Origin: Phallus indusiatus
Lineage: Eukaryota; Basidiomycota; Agaricomycetes; Phallales; Phallaceae
NCBI GenBank assembly: GCA_027605045.1
Contig: JAQFWX010000031.1
Location: forward strand, 372,001-436,000
DNA length: 64,000 nt
Direction: 5' to 3'
The notes under the pieces are model-generated. The model searched no databases. It was not told the origin of the DNA and saw only the letters and a list, made by a program, of their open reading frames with translations. Positions 12,353-20,382 of this stretch are shown piece after piece (within the stretch, counting starts at the first letter, position 1; the number at the start of each line of letters is the position of its first letter). The translations under genes were made by a program, and so were the position numbers.

Positions 12353-13575
12353 CTATTCCCGCTCCATCCCGACCTTCTTTTCCGCTTCTTCTTCTTCCGA
12401 CTCCTCGCTGTCATCAACGGCGTCTCGTCCGACCTTGCTCGATCCTTCGCCGCGATCGTCGTCGAAGTCCTCTATCGGCGACGTCAGCCGATGCCTGTCC
12501 CGCGCTCTCGCCAATTCCGCCACGTCTTCCTCCGTCGCCAGTTTCATTGCCTCAGATACCGGCTTCAACCACTTCTCGGGGTCGGGGACCTGTATATACC
12601 CCGCCTTCTCCGCGGCGCTGATGGCTGCCGTCACCGCCCGAGTCTGCGTCAAGCCCGTGGCAAACATGTTGCCCAGAATCTCCGTGATCTTCCGGAGCTC
12701 GACCACACCCGCCTCCAACGCCTTTACCTTCCTCTCCTCGAGTCGCAAAGCCGCTTTCTCGGGAGAGTCGTCCAGCTTCCGACGTTTGGCTGCTGGCTCG
12801 CCGCTCTCTTCCTCCGTCCACCTACACTTTTTCTTCCGAGCCGAACAAGTCAAGCATCGGCCACCCGCTACGCCTGGGACTGGAACTTTGCAAGGCCAGC
12901 CCTTGCCCTTGCTACCCTCCGGACCCCCGCGCTCACACCAATAACATCGCTGCTCTATAGGCAGTTCGAACCCGCCGATCTTGTTTACGTCGGTGGTCGC
13001 TTTCCCACTACGCTTTTTTGGGGGTTTGTCAACAATGCCCTAGAAAACGTCGTCAGCACTTCTCCAAACATTTCCGACGCACCCACCATGAAGTGGGCCG
13101 CCGGACCGACAGCGGCGACGTTCACTGCCTCCCATCCCATGGAGGCTAATGACTCGCCGAGGTCGCGAATGCCACGCACCTCATCCTCGTCCAGGACCGA
13201 ATCATCCAACATCTCGAGAGCACGCTTGGCCGACGTTCTTTTGGCCTCGGCAACCTCGGCGTCCCTCTTTCGTTTCTCTGCCCCTTCATTCTCCCTCTGT
13301 GCTTTTTCCCGAGCCTCTCTTTCTTTGCGTTCCCTTTCCTTCTTCTCCCTAAGTTCCTTTTCTTCCCTCTCTTTGCGTTCCTTCTCCTCCTTCTCCCGAC
13401 GTTCACGCTCTAACCTTTCCGCCTCCGCCCTCCGCGCCTCCTCGACTTCTTCACAACGACTCCTGTAGATCTGACGCTGTAGGTCACGCTCTTTCTCCCG
13501 AACAATTCGAGGCACTTCGACGTCGGGATAATTGGGGTCGGGGGTAAGCTGACGGATGGATGGGGGAACAGACAT
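12353..13575 (-). CDS. Antisense spliced gene inside Gypsy-1: coiled-coil protein with Zn2Cys6-like motif
   Basis: A reverse-strand gene lies between pol and the 3' LTR: complement(12353..13039, 13087..13575), 391 aa. The 47-nt intron has a GTGGGT donor, CTGAC branch-like site and TTTTCTAG acceptor, and splicing keeps the frame (489 + 687 nt). The start is the first ATG (MSVPPSIRQL). Residues about 25-100 are almost only Glu, Arg and Lys, a long coiled coil. Exon 2 has PKKRSGK, a nuclear-signal-like stretch, then C-x2-C-x14-C-x11-C-x2-C-x6-C (CYWC...CLTCSARKKKC), like the fungal Zn2Cys6 binuclear cluster but with a longer second spacer. A helical region and an acidic tail follow. The role is unknown to me; DNA binding in the nucleus is inferred. 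It may be a captured host gene or an element-specific regulator. Confidence 0.75.
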
Positions 13576-13719
13576 TGAGCGTAGTAATAAGAGCAGTGGG
13601 TAACGAAAGGACGTTGGAAAAAAATTTTTCCCAAGTCCACGCCTTTTATCTACCCATCCCAAAGCTTTCAAACTCAGATGAAACACCAACCTCGCAAACG
13701 GCCGCGCGGTCGCGGCCTT

Positions 13720-13729
13720 AAGGGGGAGA
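13720..13729 (+). other. Gypsy-1 polypurine tract
   Basis: AAGGGGGAGA lies three bases before the 3' LTR, the expected plus-strand primer position. Confidence 0.8.
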
Positions 13730-13732
13730 TAC

Positions 13733-14359
13733 TGTCACGCCCGCGTAACACCTCGCTTAAGCGGAGCTCCGCTCATTCCTTTTCCGTACCTCGCTTATAT
13801 TCTTTTGTTTCCCCGTTCCGATCCATTTCCTTTTCCGTCCTTGTTATCTTGTTGTAACCCGTTTCAGGTCTCTATTTAGTTTCATAGCTATTTAAAGATC
13901 GAGCTTCCTGTAACTACTTCTCCAGTTCTGATATAGATCTTATTCCGCCCAATCTCCCACACGTTTCACATCTCGATCCAATCTCATCTAAGATCCCCTG
14001 TCGTCGTTGACGACGTCTTCGAGCGTCGTCGGCGACGCTCTGTCTATCTTCTTCAACAACTACCTCTGACCAACCTCTCCGACCCTCAATCCTACGTCGC
14101 AGCCACGCTGCGCACTCCCAGACCTCATCCTCATCTCTCCGACCCTAGACCCAGCCTCGAGACATCGCAGCTTCGCAGCTCAGTCTCAATCCTAGCAACC
14201 CCGACGTCACTTGTACATCGGAGACCCAGCCCGACCCGAAATTGTTGGTGACGCACCGTGAGGGCGCAACTCAAGAGTAAGTTGAAGCCGACCAACATCC
14301 GACCCACGTCCGATCCTGTCCCGAGCCTCGCTTAGTCATCCCGACCCCGGCGCGTAACA
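13733..14359 (+). repeat. Gypsy-1 3' LTR
   Basis: 627 bp. Compared by eye it shows no difference from the 5' LTR. It is followed by the second GCTAG TSD copy and the resumed hAT exon 3. Confidence 0.95.
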
Positions 14360-16699
14360 GCTAGATGGATAGTCAGTAGCAACAGACCATTTTGGACCAT
14401 TGAAGATGAGACCTTGCGTGAGACTTTTCGTCTTCTCTGTCCCAAGGTGGAGATCCCATCCGCCGTTACTTTGTCCACGGATGTTAAAGTCATCCATTCA
14501 CTTATGAGAGCAAAGCTTATTGCGCTATTTCAAGTCAGTGTTCAGTTTTTGTACATGGCTTTTACTTACATCTTTTCTCATAGGAGCATCAAGGGGCGGT
14601 TCATGTGGCTCTTGATGCTTGGTCTTCAAGAAATGCCAGTTCCTATCTGGGAATGACGGTTCAGTGGTGCTCGGATAATTCGCGAGAAATCACCAAAATC
14701 ACGCTAGATATGGTTCGTGCGAAGTATAGCCATACCGGCCAATACTTGGCCGAACAAGTCCACAAGGTACTGTGTGAATTTGGCATCGCAGACAAAGTAA
14801 GTCCTCTCTCAATCATATAATATCTTATTGCTGACCGCTCACTCAAATCAGTTCCTTGCATTAGCGGGCGATAATGCCTCTAATAACGACACAATGACAG
14901 CGGCGTTAGGTGTACTGATCCCAGGATGGGGTGGAGAGACGTACCGTGTACGGTGTTTAGCACATATTGTAAACTTAGTTGAACAAGTGAGTATTTCAGT
15001 GACGCTTAGTTTGACAATGAATTAACGTACGTCGCGCTCCGTTAGGCCTTTTTGCTCCCTTTCCGTGACAAGTCCACAAAGTCTCCAGACAGTGAGGACC
15101 ATGACGATGGTGGTGATAGCAGGCTGCAATCCAAACTCGAGGCCTTGCATGAAGAAAGCGACGATGATGAAGATGAAGACCTGATGCAGGATCCGATGCA
15201 AGAAAAAAAGTTGGCTGATGACCTTGAGGAGATCAATGAGCGGTCTGTTCGTGAAGTTGGGCGGATGACGAAGACGGAAACCTTCGAAGCCAAGTTTACA
15301 TTATCAAAGGTACGTGTACTTACTTTACATTGTTACCATGCTTATCCCAGCGACAATCCAGGCTACCGGGTTGGCGAAGCGTGTTGCACATTCAGATAGT
15401 GTACAAACCGCATTCCTCGAGTGCTGTCAACGTGAAAACCTGCAACCTCTCATGCTCAAACGGCCGGTGGCGACTCGTTGGAACACTTACTTTGAATGCC
15501 TGGAACGCCAACTTCTTCAAAAAACGGCTATTGTACGACTTTGTGATAACGCGGCATACTCAAAATGGAAGCTTGATAAGTATCTTCTTTCAGATCTTGA
15601 ATGGGATATTCTTGACCAGATCAAGCCGGCCCTTCAGGTATGTACAGTTTGCTATCTATTTAATCTACTAATACACTGTTCTAGGTTTTCCAACGCGTCA
15701 CAAAGCACATATCTCAGTCTGAGACTGTGCTCATCCACCAAGTGATCCCCATCATAGATAAGCTCACTGAAGAGATGGAGACGCTTGTGAATGATACATC
15801 GCAACATCTCGCTATCCGTTCTGGTGCCAAGAATGCGTTGACGGTCCTTGACAAGTACTACTCAAAGACTGACGAATCGGGTATCTATCGCATGGCAATC
15901 AGTAGGTGCTTGTTTGCTTGTTATCGAGTCACTAATGTTGCTTCAATCAGTTCTTCATCCTCGTTACAAAACTCAATACTTCATGGATAAGGAATGGCCG
16001 GAGGATTGGATTGAGGAAGCTGTTAGGATAACACGTGAGATGTGGAACAAACACTACAAGCCAAAAGAGGACGCGTCATCCTCCCAGTCAGCCGCAGTAA
16101 GTTTTCTTTGTCCTGCATCATTGTCCTGCTTATTCTACTTTAGGATCCTGTGGATATAGATTGGTTTGAGCCCCGAAAATCTGGAATTAGTGAAGACGCG
16201 CTCTCCTTTTATCTGCGTCAACCTCCTGTGCCAACGTGTACCTCGCCGCTTGCCTTTTGGCATGGTCAACTGGCTTCTCAAAATACGTCGCCACAGCTAG
16301 TCCGCTTTGCCAAAGACATCCTAAGCTGCCCAGGTATGGTTATTTTGTTGATAAATTGATCAGCACACACATCCACTGTTTAGCTACCTCCGTGGATGTC
16401 GAGCGGCTCTTCTCATTGTCTGGCAAAACCATCACACCTGTGCGGAACAGGCTCAGCGACGAATCCGTCCGTTCAGCCGTCGTTTTGAACTCTTGGATGA
16501 AAATCCCTGAACTATCGTGTGAGAAGGAGTTCATGGATGGTTTGGTTAAAGGTTGGAAGCGTTCTAGAGCTGAGCCAGACACAGAAGTCATGATTGTTGA
16601 TGACTAGAAGCTTTTTTTCAATGCAATACTGAAGTAATCAAGGTAGTATAGTAAATATATTGTCAAATAAACATGAACCGAACCCTAATTAACAGTAAG

Positions 16700-16935
16700 A
16701 ATAGTGAATTTAATTGAAATTACCCACGGGTAACCCGTATACCACCCGCAGGTAACCCGGGTAGTACCTGGCAACCCGTGGATTACCTGCAGTGACGGGT
16801 TGACCTGCTCACCTGCAGGTTTTTTTCCTGACCTGCGGGTTATAACCCGGGACGGGTCACAGATACCAGCGATGAAAATATACTCCCACAGGTACGGGTA
16901 CCCGTACCCGCGGGTTTAACCCGTTTAGAACCTTA
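16700..16935 (-). repeat. Right hAT subterminal array and TIR (16918-16935)
   Basis: About 220 bp of ACCCG/CGGGT motifs end in the perfect 18-bp TIR. GTCCAGTG (16936-16943) is the right TSD copy, after which LINE ORF1 resumes. Confidence 0.9.
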
Positions 16936-17298
16936 GTCCAGTGTTTTTGCGAAGAACTCCTTTACCGAATCTAGTTGCTCGCTGTGTCTCTGTTGGCTGA
17001 GACTTTCATATGCTGAGAATATGACGTATGCGAAAGCATGGATCCCCTCCCTGAATTGGTCCAATGTGCCAGTCATCTGTGCCAGGTCATGCAGTGCAGT
17101 TGTAAGTGCCGGAATATCGAGTTGGCCTTCTGGTATTGATTGGTGGTCTGTTATCCATTGCATTCCCATTTTGGCATCTATGACACGAGTATTTTTCAGC
17201 TTGTGCGTGTCATCGTTGTTTCTCGGTCTAAGTGTTCGTCCAGGTGTCGGCCTCACGTTTGCTCGGGTTGGTTGGGAACCCCCTGGGGGTTCAGACAT

Positions 17299-18053
17299 GG
17301 GTCGAGATAGTTACGAAGAGTTTATAGATAGATAAATCGACAAGAGAAATTAAGCTAGATGCTATATACACGGCTTTTTTCACTGAATTTTCCGTTTTCC
17401 CAGACCGTGGGAAAAAATCTTGAAGTGATGGTAAGGAGTAAAGCCGCGTCCGAATTCAATAGGAAATACATACATATGAATGTTGTGGACCTCTAAGCCT
17501 ACGTATGTTGGAAAAGTGTGGAGATAAAGGGTCTTTTACTTCTAATTTGATGCGTACTGATTTTTCAAGCAACATAATTTTTTTTTTTGAAAGGCAGCTA
17601 CTCTCGCACCGCATCTTGACAATGGCTAAATCATACTATCCTCGTCCTTTACTCCCTTTCCGATAGTTCTTTCAATGTTCATTTGAAAGTTATATCATCA
17701 CTCCGGAGAACACCCAGGTTGACGGCAAGGACAGAATTGAGTTTCAGTTTCAAATTCGTTCTCTTAGGTCATGTTTCCTAGTGGGGGGGCGGGTTGCATG
17801 GTTGAAAGCAAAGGAGGAACATAAGGGACAATTCATCAAACTTGAGCTGTTTTCAGTTACAGGTTTACCGCCGCGGATCCTGCAGATCTTGTTCCACCGA
17901 AGGAACACCTGTCAGCGGACAATCCGTCATAGACTCTTTCTCTCGGCCTTATTCGGCCATTGATATTGTAATCACATTATCCTGTCTGACTGCTCTTTTC
18001 CTTCCCTTTTTCCGTTAGAACTGGAAGTGCTCAGCCTAAGGCTGCCAGGGAAA
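17299..18053. other. LINE 5' UTR and upstream region of the MFS gene; possible exon relic
   Basis: No intact gene. The LINE 5' border cannot be placed because its 3' TSD is outside the window. At 17770-17810 a stretch resembles MFS exon 1 (see findings). A TTTTCCGTTAG string just before 18019 could be an intron end for a 5' UTR exon. Confidence 0.5.
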
Positions 18054-18499
18054 ATGAACCACAACTTGGAGATCTCGAAGACTGAAGCTCAAGAGCGCTA
18101 CACTGACATTGTTGATGAGCGACGAATGAATGCCACGGCGAATAAAGAGAACAGCGACAGCAGTGTCAACTATAATACTGATCGCATAGATACGAACCTG
18201 GAGAACAACGTCGATGAGCGTCATGAACAGGCCGAGAACAATAAGGAGCTTGATGCTGTAGTTGAAGACGGCAGCGAAGGCGATGGTGATGCTGTATTAG
18301 TAAAGGCAGAAAGTTCCGTTCAACCGGTACCTCAAATTACGTTCCCAAACGGGGGATGGGTTGCATGGTTGAACGTGATAGGAAGGTAAGAAAACAACGT
18401 TTTACATATGAAATCAATATTGATGGTCGATTGTTTCAATTGAACAGTACAATGGTTTGTTTTATCACGCTTGGTTCGAATCAGTCGTTCGGTGCATAC

Positions 18500-18897
18500 T
18501 GTCAGGGTACGCTACCGCGTCCCCTCATTTTTCCTTATTTATTATCATCGGTATATATTCCCCTATACTTTATTTATATTTCCCATATATTATTTCCATC
18601 CTCCGTTTGCTCCCCCTGTCTCTATTCTACTTTCTCTACTTGCGCGCGTCGCGCGCTCGTACCGGCGTGACGCCTACGGCGTCACGTCGCTTATGTTCGG
18701 TTCGGGCGTCTGGCACTTAGCTGTGTCAGGGCCGCACGCCGCGCTATCGTTTTTCATGTATATAGTCGCCGTCCCTAGAGTGAGGGTCCCTAAGCTTGTT
18801 CTCTTAGGATCCCCTCCCTCTAGGTGAGTAGTTAGTTCTCCCCAATATATTTCTCTTAGGATCCCCTCCCTCTAGTGTGAGCTGAGTAGCCCTAACA
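18500..18897 (+). repeat. Gypsy-2 5' LTR
   Basis: 398 bp, TG...CA. A TATA-like GTATATA sits at 18758-18764, and AAGCTTGTTCT at 18792-18802 is the complement of the PBS. A 25-nt perfect direct repeat follows (18799-18823 and 18851-18875, containing CTTAGGATCCCCTCCCTC), downstream of the predicted transcription start. Confidence 0.95.
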
Positions 18898-18899
18898 GT

Positions 18900-18910
18900 A
18901 GAACAAGCTT
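18900..18910 (+). other. Gypsy-2 primer-binding site, self-priming type
   Basis: AGAACAAGCTT begins two bases after the LTR and is a perfect 11-nt complement of 18792-18802, about 30 bp after the TATA box, i.e. the expected RNA 5' end. Tf1 uses an 11-nt self-primer in the same position. Confidence 0.75.
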
Positions 18911-19064
18911 CTACTCGCAGACTGGTCGTTTCTATCGACACTCACCATTGAAAAATCGCGCTCGACACCGACTATCGCAGCGTTGTATTTTCCCCTTGAG
19001 TCCCGTCTATAATCGACCCCTCTGCTCCGTCCTAAAACCCCTTTTTTTCCTTTCTCTCTCTCTC

Positions 19065-20382
19065 ATGGATTCCTCGCCCCCACCCTCTGCACCCCAAATC
19101 GTCACCCTTGAAGATGTGGCGACTATTATCATGCGGCAATTCGCGGAAATGGATGCCCGCATGGCAAGACAGGAATCCCAGGCCTCACAGATGATTGAGG
19201 TCCTACGGAGCATCCGAGACGCGGCTAGAGCTGCCCCTACCCAAAACACCCCTGCTGACGACGCGTCCTCACCTGGACAACCACCGGCTCCTGAGCATCA
19301 AGCCAGTTCACGCTCTTCCCGAAATACCCGGCCTGCTGTACCTCCTTCGTTCGACGGAGATCGCTCCAAGGGCCGTGCCTTCTGGAACACCGTCGAGTTT
19401 TACATGAGTATATGCAGTCGCGATTTCGAGACTGATGAACTCAAAATCGGCTGGGCAATGTCGTACATGAATGAAGGCCGCGCCCTTACCTTCAGCGAAT
19501 CTATGCTGAAAAAGTATCAAAGAGGAGAGAAGCCCTTCGCCGACTGGAATGCCTTTCGGGAACGATTCAAGGCGGATTTCTTTCCACAATCCGAGCAAGA
19601 GGATGCCATCAACACCCTCTATTCCAACCGCTATGTCCAAGGCAACAGGACTGTAGAAGAGTATGTGGACGCCTTCCGCGTGCTCATTGAGCACGCTGGC
19701 TTTACGGAAGGACTCGCCATTAACACGTACTTTCGTAACGGTTTGGACCCGACAATTGCATCTCTGGTAGCGACGATGAAGGACCGACCCGCACTTCACG
19801 ACTACGAGGGCTGGATCAGGCAAGCACGCATGTTTGACATGGACAGGCGTGCCAACGAGGCTTTCACTGCTGCTCGTCGCCGACTCGTAGGCTCTGGAAC
19901 GGTTCAGATGAATCCCGCGATCGTCCCCATTAATCGACCCCGTCCCAACCCTTTTCCGTCATATCAGACCCTCCAGATCCAGAGGAGGCCCCTGGCCCCC
20001 TGCCCCTTCCTATCAAGCTCCTTCTTACCCACCTCCCAGGCCAGCACCTCAACTCGCGCCCGTGTTGCCTCCTAGACCTGCGGCTTCTGCTCCTACATCC
20101 CAGGTTAGACATGACCCGATGGACGTTGACGCTGCTCGTCGACGCTTAGGCCCAGAATCAACCAGATGTCATCGTTGTGGAGCAACAGGCCATTGGGCTC
20201 GTGAATGCCCTCGCGCGTACGACATTCGGTATCTTCAGCCCGACGAATTGGACGACAATATCGCACATTTGTTGGCCCAGAAGGACGCGTTGGAAGCCCA
20301 GGCGCGTGGCGACTCTGCTCTGACCCAAGGCGAGACTGTGGCTGCAACAGAGGTAGAGGATTTTCAAAACGGCGACGAGTGA
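19065..20382 (+). CDS. Gypsy-2 gag (one frame break near 19968)
   Basis: Start ATG 19065 (MDSSPPPSAPQ). Residues 20-55 look like a coiled coil. The retrotransposon gag domain follows (PPSFDGDRSKGRAFW ... TYFRNGLDPTIASLV). At about 19968 the reading shifts +1: after NPFPSYQ the Pro-rich linker continues in the next frame (PSRSRGGPWPPAPSYQ), leading to one CCHC knuckle CHRCGATGHWAREC (near 20167-20208) and the TGA at 20380-20382. Staying in the first frame ends at 20073. A 1-nt insertion is the simplest explanation; a recoding site cannot be excluded. Confidence 0.85.

Larger units (their letters stand above)
5865..14359 (+). mobile_element. Full-length Ty3/Gypsy chromovirus (Gypsy-1) with antisense extra gene
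   Basis: 8495 bp, 627-bp LTRs at both ends that look identical by eye, 5-bp TSD GCTAG (5860-5864 and 14360-14364). Order: LTR, self-priming PBS, gag, -1 frameshift, pol (PR-RT-RNH-IN-chromodomain), a reverse-strand spliced gene, polypurine tract, LTR. It sits in exon 3 of the hAT transposase. Identical LTRs indicate a very recent insertion. The gag frame is broken once near 6900; pol is intact. Confidence 0.97.
5211..16607 (+). pseudogene. hAT transposase (BED finger, RNase H-like, C-terminal hAT dimerisation), broken by Gypsy-1
   Basis: It cuts and joins hAT DNA at its TIRs. Proposed exons: 5211-5475, 5529-5655, 5703-5864 joined to 14365-14533 (Gypsy-1 between), 14584-14796, 14852-14986, 15046-15309, 15362-15637, 15685-15901, 15951-16096, 16144-16333, 16384-16607. 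Their sum is 795 codons plus stop with all phases fitting. A Ser/Thr-rich head is followed by a BED-like region (WTSDVYNHF, then KKHIAACL). The catalytic core shows HVALDAWSS (first Asp), LAGDNASNND (second Asp) and an acidic insert around 15100-15240. The end has WNTYFECLERQL and TSVDVERLFSLSG, the hAT C-terminal signature. Apart from the LTR element in exon 3 I see no lesion. Confidence 0.93.
4893..16935 (+). mobile_element. Autonomous-type hAT DNA transposon carrying a nested Gypsy-1
   Basis: The element is bounded by the 8-bp duplication GTCCAGTG (4885-4892 and 16936-16943) and by an 18-bp perfect terminal inverted repeat starting TAAGG. An 8-bp TSD is the hAT hallmark. Without the nested Gypsy-1 and its extra TSD copy (8500 bp) it is about 3.5 kb, a usual hAT size. 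It encodes one 11-exon BED-finger/hAT transposase that is open in every exon apart from the Gypsy-1 insertion. The ends are rich in short ACCCG/CGGGT motifs in both orientations, typical of subterminal transposase-binding arrays. Confidence 0.95.
1..17298 (-). mobile_element. Tad/I-like LINE retrotransposon, 3' end beyond window, with nested insertions
   Basis: A non-LTR retrotransposon lies on the minus strand with ORF1 (gag-like, starts at 17298) followed by ORF2 (endonuclease, reverse transcriptase, RNase H). It runs off the left window edge inside RNase H, so the 3' UTR and TSD cannot be seen. The 5' UTR lies right of 17298 but its limit is not visible. A hAT element (4893-16935) splits ORF1 and a solo LTR (1498-1894) splits ORF2. 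When each insertion and one TSD copy are removed, both ORFs read without a stop, so the LINE was probably coding-competent when hit. The EN-RT-RNH order and CCHC knuckles in ORF1 fit the Tad/I group of fungal LINEs. Confidence 0.9.
3538..17298 (-). pseudogene. LINE ORF1, gag-like RNA-binding protein, split by the hAT element
   Basis: The coding parts are complement(3538..4892) and complement(16944..17298). With one copy of the 8-bp TSD they join in frame to 569 aa (1710 nt). ORF1 proteins of this clade bind element RNA and form the particle. The start is ATG at 17296-17298 (MSEPPGG). The C-terminal half carries three Cys-His knuckles, among them CGQCREFHRTSQC (C-x2-C-x4-H-x4-C) and CANCKVNGHAAWDRKC (C-x2-C-x4-H-x6-C). 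The hAT insertion falls in the N-terminal third at KTLD|ETKE. The ORF1 stop overlaps the start region of ORF2. Confidence 0.9.

Noticed and set aside
12280..13468. Long plus-strand frames (113-325 codons) between Gypsy-1 pol and its 3' LTR
   Set aside because: They are shadows of the Arg/Glu-rich antisense gene; composition is Ser/Arg/Leu-rich with no motif, and the antisense gene has a fitting intron.
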